Shown one piece after another: positions 11,343 to 22,619 of a stretch of 64,000 nucleotides of DNA. The DNA lies in contig OZ020251.1 of assembly GCA_963971285.1 (NCBI GenBank), forward strand, positions 9,052,001 through 9,116,000. The letters run 5' to 3'. A program made the translations under genes and the position numbers. Each line of letters begins with the position of its first letter. The first letter of the stretch is position 1. Origin of the DNA: Astropecten irregularis. Lineage: Eukaryota; Echinodermata; Asteroidea; Paxillosida; Astropectinidae. Below the pieces are notes generated by a model. It had not been told where the DNA came from. It searched no databases and saw only the letters and a program-made list of their open reading frames with translations.

Positions 11343-11690
11343 ACCACAGTCTCCACAGGGGGACTGGATATTAACCTGAACCCTCGTCTGCACCTACCAC
11401 ACAAGTCAAGACAAGAGCTGCTTGCCACACATTACCACAGTCTCCACAGGGGGACTGGATATTAACCCGAACCCTCTGCACCTACCACACAAGACAAGGG
11501 TTGCTTGCCACACGTTACTACAGTCTCCACAGGAGGACAGGATATTAACCCATGGGGAATAAATTTCTTCCTCCATTATTAACCCTGTATCTACCACACA
11601 AGACAAGAGCTGCTTACCACACATTACAACCACAGTATCCAGTCCACAGGGGGACTGGATTGTAAACCATGCCAGTTATACCACACAGTG
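11343..11690. repeat. Minisatellite, right part
   Basis: Roughly four further units of the array starting at 10657, progressively more diverged to the right. One unit near 11545-11585 carries extra sequence. The minus-strand open frames across it repeat with the units and are not genes. Confidence 0.75.
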
Positions 11691-11785
11691 GTGTATTGTG
11701 ATATTCAGGATAGCACACATACCATAGTATAGGAAAAATAATGTGTGGTAAACTGAGTGTGGTACATGGGTTAGGGTGAACACCT

Positions 11786-12058
11786 GGGGCCAGCTTCATG
11801 GATGGAGCTGCTAACTAGTTAGTCTAAGCATTTCTTACTCTATGGTCTAAGCTTAGCACAAAAATGTCTTGCCAAATAAAACAAAGGTCACCGTTAAAAT
11901 TTCATTTGAGATTCAAGGTCAGCAAACAACAGCCGGAGAACAATCACAAGCGATACACAAATCATGGAAATTTTGTTGTTAACCCTGTTTTTAATAAGAC
12001 AGAAATGTCATGCTAAGTAGCAAATTTTTTTGCTAAGCAGCGCCGTGAAATTTACCCC
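11786..12058. mobile_element. Short inverted-repeat element, GGGGCCA-AATTTCAT type
   Basis: It starts GGGGCCAGCTTCATGGA and ends CCGTGAAATTTACCCC. Inside lie GCTGCTAA and TTGCTAAGCAGC as subterminal inverted words. The internal sequence (GTTAACCCTGTTTTTA, ACAATCACAAG) matches the complement of the element at 54419, so they are one family. Confidence 0.6.
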
Positions 12059-12164
12059 TGGTTAACTGGTTAAGGTTAGAAAAACAGGAGAGCTGACATT
12101 GGTTTACAACCAAATGTTATTGCAAGTGCAAGTAATCAGTATAGTTCATTGGTTCCTTCATACT

Positions 12165-12468
12165 TCAAAGGTAGTATCATACTTTAATTGGTAAGAGACC
12201 AAAACAGAAATGTACACAGAATTACGTATAACTTTCAGGGTAAAGATGATCCTAGTAGAAACCTACCATTAATTTGTTTCCACCTGAAATGGTGTATTTA
12301 TCCAGAAATTAGTAAAACAACAACCGACAATCTTTTTGATCTTTTAAAAGATCAAAAATAAAAGAGAAAAGACTTTTCTCAAAAAGTGGGCACCTTTATG
12401 AGACTGAAATTTGTTGTCCATGAATCTGTATTTTTTTGACAAAAACCAAAGTATGATATTACCTTTAA
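12165..12468 (+). mobile_element. TTAA-A element, somewhat shortened
   Basis: The left end is TCAAAGGTAGTATCATACTTT and the right end CCAAAGTATGATATTACCTTTAA. The left TTAA has changed to TTCAA. The part around GACTTAAGAAATACTGTGG is missing, which explains the short length. Confidence 0.75.
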
Positions 12469-13002
12469 TATGCACATACATGACATGCAACATTCATTAT
12501 AGCATGTTGCACGCGGACTGTATGTACTGTACCTCTGCAATCATGAATGCATTGTAGATCCAGTAAATCACTGTGTTTCTTGTCTTTTCACTCTGTGATT
12601 CTGCATTCACAATGAATATGCTGAAAACACAGATTGGAAAACCAGGTTTCCGCCATATAAAAATTATTCGTAAACTTACAGCCCTAATAATAAATACACA
12701 TATATACATTTATGGGTCATGTTGGTGTTATACAATACATTACATGTGTACAATGTTTACACACTTGTGTCCGGATATGTACAACTGTACTGATTGAGTG
12801 TACGTATGATAATGAATGTTCTGGTTGCAATTTTGTAAACTTGTAATTTCTTGGCATGTTTTCTAGGGTCATGTCCCAATTGACTGGCTGTAGCCGCGAC
12901 TGCGTCATTTGGCAGCTACCATTATTAGTGCTGCCATTTTGTTGCTGCGCAATTGTCTGGCTTCGACTGCGGCTGCAATGTCACAAATATCAAGCCACAA
13001 AG
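12469..13002. other. Spacer without recognisable gene
   Basis: AT-rich up to about 12855, then a GC-richer patch (12880-12985) with a loose inverted pair, GTAGCCGCGACTGCG against GACTGCGGCTGC. Short open frames on both strands overlap one another and none looks like a protein family. Confidence 0.4.
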
Positions 13003-13915
13003 AATAATAATAATAATAATAACACAGTTTTTATATAGCGCATCACACCAAGGTCTCGATACGCTTCACAGGAAAAAACAATTAAAAGCAATTAATGGAA
13101 CAGGTAAGTTTTAAGCAGTGTTTTAAATTCATTTTCGGCATCGACAGTTCTAATATGGTGTGGGAGTGAGTTCCAAAGAGATGATGATGCATGCATGAAG
13201 GAACAATTATGTCCATAAGTCTTAGTGCGAGTGACCGGTGTACTGAGCAGCAATGTTGAGCTAGAACGGAGGGTGCGTTGTGGCTGGTATACTTGAATAA
13301 GTTCACGGAGGTATGCTGGTGCTGAGCCGTGGATGCATTTGTGAGTTAGGAGTAGAATCTTGAAGGCGATTCGCTCATTGACAGGTAGCCAATGAAGGGT
13401 GCGAAGAATAGGGGTTATATGTTGCCTGGGTGATGTACATGTACGTGTAACAAGTCTGGCGGCGGAATTCTGGATGCGCTGAAGTTTCGAGGTTTGAGAA
13501 TCAGGAATACAGTGTAGAAGACTGTTGCAGAAATCCAGACGGCAAGAGATAAAAGCATGGACAAGCTTTTCCGTCGTTTGTTGGTCGAGGAAATTTCGAA
13601 TGTGTCCTATCTTGTGGAGAGCTAGGTAAGAAGAGCGGCATATGTTGTTGACCTGGTTTTGCATTCTAAGGTTTGAAGTGATAATAGTTCCAAGGTCACG
13701 GGCGCTAGTGACAGGTCTGTTGCAGGAGTTGGAGATGCAGATACTTTCAATTGGAGTATGTTGCTTAAACTGAGAGGTAATGTGGATGACTTCAGTTTTG
13801 TCACCATTCAATGTGAGCTTATTGGCCGTGGACCAAGACTGTATGTGTGTGAGACATGACTCCAATCGCTGAATGACGTCAGGACGCTGGCGAAAGGTGA
13901 CTTTGTTTTCACCAG
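13003..13915 (-). mobile_element. 5'-truncated LINE (3' end of a CR1/L2/Jockey-type retrotransposon)
   Basis: The minus-strand frame at 13092-13865 (257 residues) is the C-terminal part of a non-LTR reverse transcriptase. It contains WSTANKLTLNGDKTEVIHI, SCRLDFCNSLL, LQRIQNSAARLVTR, LHWLPVNERIAFKILLL and SSSLWNSLP, the usual order after the catalytic core. The YxDD core, the endonuclease and all upstream parts are absent. The stop is at 13092, followed by a short 3' region ending in an ATT repeat (AAT on the plus strand, 13004-13023), as in CR1/L2-like elements. The frame is uninterrupted, so the copy is fairly young. Confidence 0.9.
13092..13865 (-). CDS. Reverse transcriptase C-terminal fragment of the LINE
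   Basis: Open from a Met at residue 1 to the stop, but the Met is only the first in frame. Coding similarity continues upstream to about 13915 (KVTFRQRPDVIQ in the same frame), where the element is truncated. The fragment includes the thumb region and the conserved C-terminal segment, with no palm catalytic residues, so it cannot act as a polymerase. Confidence 0.8.
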   Translation of the reverse strand: MESCLTHIQSWSTANKLTLNGDKTEVIHITSQFKQHTPIESICISNSCNRPVTSARDLGTIITSNLRMQNQVNNICRSSYLALHKIGHIRNFLDQQTTEKLVHAFISCRLDFCNSLLHCIPDSQTSKLQRIQNSAARLVTRTCTSPRQHITPILRTLHWLPVNERIAFKILLLTHKCIHGSAPAYLRELIQVYQPQRTLRSSSTLLLSTPVTRTKTYGHNCSFMHASSSLWNSLPHHIRTVDAENEFKTLLKTYLFH

Positions 13916-14003
13916 GCCAACCTCAGTACATGTATTTGTATTGTTGGAAACGTGGATAATTTCTATCTCCATGCTTACATTTGACACAATAAGCACGTAA
14001 AAT

Positions 14004-14024
14004 CAGCCCCCCCCCCCCCCCCCC
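14004..14024. repeat. Poly-C tract
   Basis: A run of about twenty C residues next to the truncated end of the LINE. Similar runs are at about 40708 (C) and 61549 (G). Confidence 0.9.
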
Positions 14025-14057
14025 ATGTTCAGTTGTTACTCCATTGAAATATTTTAT

Positions 14058-14184
14058 CATGACTCAGATGTCCTATTGAGCTAAAATTTTCATACTGTAT
14101 AGGTTTGATTATTTCATACCTGGTTCTGTTTGATCAGACATGTCAGACAAAGTGTTAGTGCTGTTCTGTGACCTTTACCTACCT
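14058..14184 (-). repeat. TTAA-B fragment
   Basis: Keeps the left part of TTAA-B in reverse: GACTCAGATGTCC, TTGAGCTAAAATTTTCA, TTTGATCAGACA and CTGTGACCTTTACC. Both ends are lost. Confidence 0.6.
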
Positions 14185-14930
14185 ACATGTGCACATTTAT
14201 GTGATATAATAGGCCCGTTAATTTGATTTTTGTAGGCCTACACCTGCTGTGTACAAGTGTCTGCCTTTTCCTTGGTGTTTTCAGAATTTGTGTGTGTGTG
14301 GCCACTCACATCCCTGACAATACTGAGAGGGCTTAAAATAAAATGGGTTTGTTGAAATTACTGGTAAAAAAAACGGGGCTAGGTAAATTGGGATTGTACT
14401 GTAGAACATGTCTCATATGCAATCATTTAAGATGTCATATATACACACAGTACATGGTGTACTGTACATGTACTGTATCATCATTGAAATGCACATACAT
14501 ACAGTGATGCACACAGTGGTATGGTACCTTTTTGTGCAGGCAAGGGTATGCAGGATCTTTTCAACTGTGGGAAGTGAAGTACTGCATGCACTGTGTGTAC
14601 ACATTCACCATTCTCTGGAGTCTGGAGCCAACCTATTGGTCACCATGGCAACAGTGATGTCATTGACAGGCTAATATGCAAATATTGGCTTGTGATAAGT
14701 ACAGAGCCTGTTCTCTGTCTGCTCCGGAAATAAATTCAGTGGAAGTGTACCAGTACATACATTACATGTCTAGTACTGTATAATAATTGCAAAATTGAAA
14801 CGTTCCGGATGTTATAAATTTTGCATGTTTTTTATGTATGATCTATTTTTTTCTATTTCTTCCCAGGTGCAGAATTTATTACAGAATATAAATTGTATAC
14901 ATACATACTGTACAGTATAATGCATGCCAC
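14185..14930. other. Spacer, no gene supported
   Basis: AT-rich sequence with many TACATG and CACATAC words. The plus frame 14408-14674 and the overlapping minus frame are low-complexity readings of these words. Confidence 0.4.
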
Positions 14931-14934
14931 CTGT

Positions 14935-15075
14935 TATCCTGTTATGTTCATTTTATAATATGTCCTTTTATTACTTCATGAACGTTTGTTGTATTTTTAA
15001 CTACATGTATACTATGCGAGCAGAGTAATTTCTCCCATTGGAGATCAATAAAGTTTTCTTATGTCTTATGTCTTC
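14935..15075 (+). mobile_element. LINE 3' end fragment
   Basis: Ends CTCCCATTGGAGATCAATAA, AGTTTTC and a TTATGTC repeat. The words 'GGAGATCAATAAAGTT' followed by a short tandem tail are the usual 3' terminus of CR1/Jockey-like LINEs. Nothing coding remains. Confidence 0.55.
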
Positions 15076-15210
15076 TTATCCATTCTACTGGCACACTACA
15101 CAATAGTACACATGTACATTGTACATTACTGTACATTAGTCACATAAAATAAAAAATAATGTTGGAAAGATTTTATAATATTATATTACATGTACATGTA
15201 TGTACTATCA

Positions 15211-15320
15211 CTGTTTTCTCAAAAAGTGTGCACCGTTTGGGACTGTTAATAAATACTGTACCATCCTTGATATTTTTGCTCTTGAAAGTCTGCACATTTT
15301 GTACATGATGTAACCTTTAA
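15211..15320 (+). repeat. TTAA-A right-end fragment
   Basis: TTTTCTCAAAAAGTGTGCACC, GGGACTG, TTGATATTTTTGC and the terminal AACCTTTAA remain; the left half is missing. Confidence 0.55.
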
Positions 15321-16387
15321 TGTGACCACATGTGCTCAGAACATTATCCTTGAAATTTGAACGAAATCAATCTTTCGGACTGTTCAGTAAACACGTTGTA
15401 CATTGAGTACATTGTACATACGTATACATGAACAAATTGTGCTTGCACATGAAGAACACAGTACACTGTACATGGTACAGTACTCAATACACGGTACTAT
15501 ACATACTGATTTATTTATTTATTTCCTTTATTTATCCATGGTGAGCCAAATCAGTAAGCATACTGGTTTCCATTTGGGCCCTGTGTATTAATTAAAAAAA
15601 AAAAATAATAAAAAAAAAAATAATAATTATAACGTGAAATCACAGTAAAAGGCAATAAAATTATGGAGATTATTGAAAGATTAATAACAGAGTACTGGTG
15701 AAAAAAGGTGTGGAACCGTGTGCAAACATATAGAAAAGAGACAAAGGGCAAGGCACCAAAAAAAAAATGAAATAAACTGGATTAGGGAGTAAAGTTACAA
15801 AGTTAAAATTATCAATTAAATTAAAATATAATATTGAGATTAACGTTAAATTTAAGAATGTAAAGTACATGTACATATTTGTATTATGTACTGCACATGT
15901 ACTGTACATACATGTACGTACGTGTATAGTCTGAAATATCAAAACCCATGAGGGTTAATTAACCCTACGTCAACATGATACGTGTACATCCATGCTTACT
16001 ATATCCAGTTTCGTCGTCGGGCTTCAGGGGAATAGTCCCTACTCCATCCTTCTGATTTCCAATACATTTTGCAAATAAACCTCTCCGTCTGAAATTAGTT
16101 TTCCCTGCCTCTTTTTTTCTCTTCTTATAGGATTTCATCTTTTTTTAAATTCTGAATCCAGAGAATTTTCAGAGAAAGTCGACCGTGGGCAAGATTAACC
16201 GACCGACCCAATCTGGATTTTCAGAGGTTTACCGGTAGTCATTTGGTTCTACATGTAGATCAGGTTTCAGGTAAGAAAACTGAGGTTTCTGTTTTGGCAA
16301 CAGTACGTACTTACTAGATTTTTAAAATGTTCACGTTTGTGTACACGCATGTGCACAACTACAATGTACAGTACGTGTGTGTTTCCT
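15321..16387. other. Spacer; possible non-coding exon at 16131-16270
   Basis: Mostly AT-rich with A runs near 15595 and 15620. A strong pyrimidine tract and acceptor (TCTTCTTATAG|GATTTC) at 16130 is followed by a donor TTTCAG|GTAAGA at 16271. All three frames between them contain stops, so this could at most be an untranslated exon. Confidence 0.3.
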
Positions 16388-16697
16388 GGGCCCAATTTCA
16401 TGGAATCGGTTACCGTAAGGCGTAAGCAAAAATTCTTCGCTTACGGTAGCAGAAATTTTTGGTTACGGTTATAAGCGTATTTCACGGAAGAGTTTCCTTT
16501 TTGGTAACGGTAAGCAAGGAATTTGTGCAGAATGCATACGACAGCGCGTTAGCAGAAAATGATCACGGTTACCCTAGAAATTCTTCGCTAACCGAGAGTC
16601 TTGCTAATACGGATTCAATGAAATAGATTTCACACGTACAGTAGCAGAGCCAGTAAGAACAAAAATAGGCCGTAACGGATTCCATGAAATTGGGCCC
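16388..16697. mobile_element. Short inverted-repeat element, GGGCCCAATTTCAT type
   Basis: The ends at 16388-16407 and 16678-16697 are 20-base perfect inverted repeats, GGGCCCAATTTCATGGAATC. The interior repeats the words GTTACGGT, GTAACGG and TTCTTCGCTAACC in both directions. Non-coding. Confidence 0.8.
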
Positions 16698-16844
16698 TGT
16701 ACGTGTAGGCCTATACTGGTAATGTGCTCTGCAGCTGCATACATGTATTGTCATGGCCATGATGGCCATGATGGCTGTATTCAGTTGGGATGTATATACC
16801 GTATATTGGAATGCTCTGTTATTAAAACCAGCATTGTTATTGAA

Positions 16845-16975
16845 AGGTGAACAAAGAAGAATTGACTGTAGCAGGATTCGAACTGGCAACTTCCTGAACA
16901 CGGTACAGACGCTCTACCAACTGAGCTATCTAGCCCTACGTTGGTGGTGTCCTTAATTAGTCAATTATCTTTGTA
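16845..16975 (-). mobile_element. tRNA-like repeat with inverted flanks, copy 1
   Basis: On the minus strand a tRNA A-box word (TAGCTCAGTTGGTAGAGCG) and a B-box (CCAGTTCGAATCC) stand at tRNA spacing. The body lies between CAAAGATAATTGAC and the inverted GTCAATTCTTCTTTGTTCAC. A leader ACCACCAACGTAGG separates the left flank from the tRNA-like part. The acceptor stem is not canonical, so it is a tRNA-derived repeat and not a working tRNA gene. Confidence 0.7.
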
Positions 16976-18483
16976 TGCTTGGCAGTCAGAAGCCACACAG
17001 AATTGTTGTGTCGAAAACAGATGAAATCAATAAAATCATGAAAATCAGTACGGGGATATTATTAAATCACTGCTATTGTAATTTGTCCAACAAAAAAGTT
17101 AACACGAAGGGACGCTTTTCTTTGAGCGTAAATACTCCACGTCCGCAAGAAAAAGGTCTATGAATTACACTTCTTCAGCTTGAACATGTTGAAACCAGTA
17201 TGAAAAATTTATTAACATGTCCTAAAAAAATAGGCAAAATATTCATTTTAAAAAGGAACAAACTCTAAAGCCGATTTTCTTAAAACCATGTTATGTTTCA
17301 ATACCCTGTGGGCAATTAAGTGTCCTTTCATGAAAACTGGATGCTACATACATGTACTGTAAGTCCTGTAAAAAAAATAATGCCAAAAAAAATTATGCCC
17401 AATGTACATGATGTGTGGGGTAATACAGTAGCAAAAGTGTACTTTCCCATAGTCATGTAGTATAAAATGTAGCAAAAATGTATACATTTTAAATTCAATA
17501 TAGCATAGCAAATTACATACATTGTATATTTTTTTACACAGTAGCACAGTAATTTTTTTATTACAATTGCCATGCAGTGACTGGGCCTGATGCACAATGT
17601 ACAATTACATTGAAGTGTACATGTACAATAGGCATGGTGCAGGGGCATGATTTGTCAGGAAATATCCTGATTTCAGGAATTTTTTTTGTCACCTTTCCTA
17701 GTACAGTTGTGCAAAAGTATAGGAGATATTGATTTTCAGGATTGTTTACCATAATTTTCGGGATTTTACATGTATATGCTGCGCCAGTGCAATCACAGCC
17801 CTGATGATGTACTTGGTACCATGCATTATGACCATGGAGAAGTGCACTGTAGGCCTACAAAGTTATGATACATGGACATAGTGATGACATAAATACAGTA
17901 CACTTGTACATGTTGTATCTATAGACATGTATACTTGGGACATCCATGCATAATGTACATTATAGAAACTAAATGTTGCAGCCAGTGCGCCTCAATATTT
18001 TCATAAGGACTTAAGTTAAAATGTAGATTTCTCATGTTGTCACAGTGTACATAAATGTACATGTATGTATGTATGACATTGCATAAAATATGTATGTAGT
18101 ACATACTGTAATCATGAGACTGCTGCCATCTGACGCATATGCATCTTTGTTTTATACATGATGTACTAGTGTACAATGTGCAGGTGTTCACATTACAGTA
18201 TACATGTACACAGTATATGTTCAACATGTTCAATGTAGACGATAATAATTGGTGACGATGGCTATACATGTATGGGCTACATGCATGACATGTAGGCCTA
18301 CTACACATGTACACGTAGGGACATATGTACATGTAGGAATTGTGGAATTATTTAAAGTTTTAAACAAAGTTTTATCCAAAAAGATATTTTCCTGAGTGCA
18401 TATACTGGGTGCATTTAGCATCATTAATCATTAACATCATAATTATTAATAATGTGCAAATTAGCTAAAATAGATAGGGGCCT
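16976..18483. other. AT-rich spacer, no gene supported
   Basis: Contains dispersed TACATGTA palindromes, densest from 17880 to 18320. Long minus-strand frames here (for example 17919-18332) are built from repeated YMYIC/MYIHV-type residues and come from these words. Confidence 0.5.
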
Positions 18484-18614
18484 AATGGGAGACCTTGGAG
18501 AACCGGTCTGCAGGCGCACGCACAACAGCGCAGGCGCAAAACAACACTCGCATAAACACAATTGCGTGCGCGTGCGCTGTTAACTGGAAGACCAATTCTC
18601 CAAAGTCTCCCATT
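18484..18614. mobile_element. Short foldback element, TGGGAGACTTTGGAGAA type, copy 1
   Basis: The left end, TGGGAGACCTTGGAGAACCG, mirrors the right end (AATTCTCCAAAGTCTCCCA). The interior is a GCGCACGCACAAC / GCGTGCGCGTGCGC foldback. It is flanked by AA on the left and TT on the right, as in the copy at 28493. Confidence 0.75.
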
Positions 18615-20362
18615 GGTAGCATTTTGTTGCGCAATGTTGGAACTGGTTTGAAGGTTTGCCTAGATGGTAGTGTGATTGTTCAAGAAAAAAAAAATTAAGT
18701 TAATGTAACATGAAAATCATGTCACTTACAATGACTATCTAACAGTATGCAGTTGAATTTAGTTTTCTCATATGCATGCACTTTATTTACAGTAAACATG
18801 TCTTGACATGTTTTATGTACAGGTGTACATACATGTACAGGCGTACATACGTACACGTGTAGCTTCATATTCTGGGACTCGTTATCTTCTGTAATATGCA
18901 TCATACTGTACAAAGTACAGTCGACTGCATGCAATTAGGTACGCATAAATGCAAACGTTATCTTACGGAATGTTGCATTAAATTATGTAAAGGTACAGGT
19001 ACAGTGTGTACAGGTACATCCCGTACTATACTTGTATGTTTACCTACAGGTGCAATGTTCATTCAAATAAAGTTGGTGTACACTGTACAATGTAATTTTG
19101 TGTAGACTAAGTACAGTTTTTTTTTGTATATATATATTAATGTCAAATTTTATGTTTTCTTTATGTATGTACTCAAGCAGAATGTACACTGTACATGGTA
19201 CGGTATGTACTCATGCATACACTTGTGGTACATGTGTAGACGTTTGACTTGATTCTATCACTTATTTCATTCATTGACATTCATCATACACTCAGACTTC
19301 TCAAGGTACAGTACACTTACTACATTGTACCATTTCCTACATGTACCTCCATGACTGTACATGCATTTTTTTTATGCTTGGCAGCCCCATGAATTGGCCC
19401 CATGCATGCAGTCATATGCAGTACATGTACATGTAGTACATCAACACATACATGACAGGACTCAGCCATGTACTGTATGTATATTGTACATGTACAGTAA
19501 TTGGGCCCCATACAGTATGGTGATGAAAATACCCATATGGCCATTTGAAATATATACAGTGTACATTTCCTGGTTACATGGGCCCATACATCTCCCCTGG
19601 CAGTCTGTGCCGTGATTGCATCACCCTCTATGGAGTTGTATACATCATGCACTAGTCATGCTAGTGTGCAGTTCATCTCCACTCCATTGGGCAAACATAA
19701 TTTGGGAGGATGCCAGGTTGCTAGGAGACGGAGCGGAACTGAACCAGAAGGGCTCCTGGTGACGTCAATCTCCCGACTGTGGCCTCAGGCGTGGCAGGAT
19801 GCAAGAGTTTGAAGTGTGGAGGAACCACAATCATGCACTGTCAGACTGTATGTGCTTTTTACAAGTACGACAAGTTGCACAAAAATGTACAGTACATACT
19901 CTACATGTACTTGTATTAGGGCTGACCAAGACATACAACATGAAGCTGTGAAGCTTTTTCCCGGGCAGTATAGTGGCAAGTAACCTCTGCGCACACATTT
20001 GCCTTTTCACACTATCCCCTTTTCGATCCATATTGAAACCAACTCGGATTCGCCCCGGTTCAGCCCGGCAAGTTTTTGAACTGGATCAAAGAGATGCAAC
20101 GTTCACACTATGTTTATGGTGATTTGTGAACCGGTTCATACGACACAGATCATGTTGAAAAATATCGTTGAGATTTTGATTCAACCCTGGTCCCTACCAG
20201 GGTTGATTTTGATCAGGCTAGGCTGTCCTACCCAGGCTGACTCGGGTTTGAAAATGTTCAAGTGAGAAAAGGGTTGGGAAAAATGCAACTAGGTAATGTT
20301 GCTTCCAACCAAGCTAGCTTAGAAGGTACCTAATGGGGAGGCTAATGTGTGGTGGGTGCCTT
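18615..20362. other. Spacer with TACATG words and one GC-rich patch
   Basis: The patch at 19690-19810 contains GTTGCTAGGAGAC (similar to an RFX X-box, about 19715) and GTGACGTCAAT (CRE-like, about 19759). It may be a regulatory element. From about 19996 to 20275 words such as CCTTTTCACACTATCCCC and GTGAGAAAAGGG hint at another worn element. No gene is supported. Confidence 0.35.
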
Positions 20363-20370
20363 ATAGTGAT

Positions 20371-20739
20371 CAGGGTTCTAGCCACGGTGGGCGGCGCTGG
20401 GCGGGCCAGCCCGGCACTGGAAATTTGCGCCCGCAATGTATTTCTAAAAATTAATTAACTCTGCCGCCCAGCACGAATTTCCGCAGAGTGAATAAAAGTA
20501 TTGCCAATATCGTTAATTTTGATCACATTCCGGAATAAAAGTTCACTCTTTTCTGTTATACACCTGAAATTCATTGAATATCAGTCCTTAAATTGTAGCT
20601 TTATACCATTAAGTGGCTCTGCCGTGGGAACAGTGAAAATGTTGGCCTTGGACCTTGATCATGTCGGCTGCATTTTTCTCACCGCGGCTAAACTTCATAT
20701 CTAGAAGCCACCACTGAAATTCTTCTGGCTAGAACCCTG
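20371..20739. mobile_element. hAT non-autonomous element with 8-bp target duplication
   Basis: The ends are CAGGGTTCTAGCCA and TGGCTAGAACCCTG, perfect inverted repeats starting CAGGG as in many hAT elements. ATAGTGAT stands directly on both sides (20363-20370 and 20740-20747), an exact 8-bp duplication. The 369-base interior has no transposase. Confidence 0.9.
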
Positions 20740-20747
20740 ATAGTGAT

Positions 20748-21732
20748 TGCACACTGCATGGGAACAGCTACACAGCCTTGGTCGAGGTTGGTCAAGGCTA
20801 GGGTGTACTTCAGTACCTACATGTACAACAAACAGTATAGGCAATAGACATGATATACGGTTGTTTGCTACCGACTGCCGGTACCCAGGAACGTGATTGG
20901 TTCAAATGGGAGCGATTTCAATTCTGCTCTTCGGAATGTTAAATTCATTAATACACGAGAACAAAGCCATGTCTCCACATTTGTGGATATGTATTCAGGT
21001 ATCCCTGAAGTGAAGGGTACTGTACCCGGTAATTGGCTAATTAATACTCATTAGGCCATATGTGCATACATGTCGTACTACTACATGTATGCACATTGTG
21101 CATCTACACGATAGCAAATTTATTGTTTACCTAAAATATGTACATATATATGTGTAATATAATGGAAGTGTTAACAAAATTAAATGTCCATCGCGTAGCA
21201 CAGGTTTAATCGTTCGTACTACGCATGTACAAAAAGTAACCTGGGCGTGTACAGCATGTGGTCATGTGTGTGTGTGTGCAACCATACGCCATACACCGAT
21301 CAATTTATGACATTCTGAGTAGCAATTTGAAAGTCAATATGGTCCACACAGGCAGAGATTGTTGTCTTTCGTCGCACTCCAAGTTGGAAACTGTCAATTT
21401 AGAACAGGTGGAAAAACACGAAAGACCACAGATGTTGGGGGAAAAGGCTGCGAAATATGCTAAATGGCTGTCTACATTTATATCCTACTGTACGTGCATA
21501 TTGTGCGTACAATGTACATGTACCATCGCGCACAGCTCATTTCCAATCCGGGGTTAAAACATGTACATATGTACTACCGGCGGTAAACATATGTACATTG
21601 TACAATGTACATGAATATGAATATGAATATGAACATGAACAGTACTGCCAAGATGGCTTAATTGGTTACATAATTTGGGTTTGGTGTGTTCTGTTATATA
21701 GATTACATGTTATAATAATGTACACATGTACA
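20748..21732. other. Spacer, no gene supported
   Basis: AT-rich with GTACATGTAC words and a short GAATAT repeat near 21608. The plus frame at 21258-21557 (99 residues) is not recognised and I do not call it. Confidence 0.4.
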
Positions 21733-21880
21733 TGATTGGTAAAGGTCACAGAAGAGCACTCACCACTTTGATAAAGTGTATCTAGACTTGCATTTTTTTT
21801 TTTTTTTTTAATACCCCAAGATAAAAATTGTTTTCGGTCTTTGTTTGATTAATTTCTGGATAAAGTTTGCATCATATTAG
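21733..21880 (+). repeat. TTAA-B fragment with internal loss
   Basis: GATTGGTAAAGGTCACAGA and GCACTCACCACTTTG mark the left part. GTTTTCGGTCTTTG and ATTTCTGGATAAA from the right part follow directly after a T run, so the middle is gone. Confidence 0.55.
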
Positions 21881-22004
21881 GCAGATATATACATACATGG
21901 AACTCAGGTTACAATATATTGCTGCGTGTATTGACATGATTGATGAAATGATCCTTGGGACGTGGGTGTTTGTGCATGGTTTCATGGCTTCTGACTGCCA
22001 AACG

Positions 22005-22165
22005 AACAAAGATAATTGACTATTGGGGTCACCACCAACGTAGGCATGGTAGGACTGGATAGCTCAGTTGGTAGAGGCATGTAGCATCTGTATTGTGTTT
22101 AGGAGGTCGCTGGTTCGAATCCCACTCCAGTAAATTTTTCTTTGTTCACTTTTCAATGACTTTAT
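22005..22165 (+). mobile_element. tRNA-like repeat with inverted flanks, copy 2
   Basis: GAACAAAGATAATTGACTATT, CACCACCAACGTAGG, A-box TAGCTCAGTTGGTAGAGG, B-box GCTGGTTCGAATCCC, then AAATTTTTCTTTGTTCAC. The same order as copy 1, in the opposite orientation. Confidence 0.75.
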
Positions 22166-22202
22166 AATTCAGTCAGTTTCCCTTGTGGTTATTTGTTGCC
22201 AA

Positions 22203-22335
22203 ATGAACAAAAATAAATTGGCTGATAGGGGTCACCACCAACGTAGGGCTGGATGGCTCAGTTGGTAGAGCGCCTGTACAGTATTTCAGGAGGTCTCCGG
22301 TCGCCTTTGTTCACATTTCAATGACTTTTAAATTC
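22203..22335 (+). mobile_element. tRNA-like repeat with inverted flanks, copy 3 (worn)
   Basis: Follows copy 2 at once, in the same orientation. The A-box TGGCTCAGTTGGTAGAGCG is intact, but the B-box region is shortened to GTCTCCGGTCGCC before TTTGTTCACATTTC. Confidence 0.65.
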
Positions 22336-22433
22336 AGTCAGTTTCCTTTAAGTGGTTATTTGATGATTACAAGAAAGAAACTATTGATTTACTGTTGAAT
22401 TTTCTTTTCTTCTTTTTCCTGTCCTTTGTCTAG

Positions 22434-22526
22434 GCGAAATTGGTCCATAACCGACACACACAGTAATGTCCAGCTGTTCAGTCATGTGATGCGGAGGAAT
22501 ATTGCATTTGCTGGGAGCAATAAAAG
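22434..22526 (+). CDS. Candidate internal exon, gene unknown
   Basis: A long pyrimidine tract and TTTGTCTAG acceptor precede it, and TAAAAG|GTACGT follows. One frame is open through all 93 bases, giving RNWSITDTHSNVQLFSHV and then MRRNIAFAGSNK, with one base before and two after whole codons. It lies upstream of the phosphatase on the same strand, but its phase does not join exon 1 of that gene in frame. It may therefore be a 5' UTR exon, need a further exon in between, or belong to another gene. Confidence 0.35.
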
Positions 22527-22619
22527 GTACGTTTCTAAGCATTCTGATTAGTTTCTCTCCAGAAGCTCACTATCTGAACAACGTAGTAAATTGGTAACAA
22601 ATTTTAAAGGTGACCAAGG

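Noticed and set aside
17919-18332. 137-residue minus frame rich in Tyr, Cys, His and Met
   Set aside because: Arises from repeated TACATG words; residue pattern is periodic and not protein-like.
22043-22135. Possible functional tRNA gene
   Set aside because: A- and B-boxes are good, but the acceptor and anticodon arms do not fold canonically and other copies share the same unrelated flanks.
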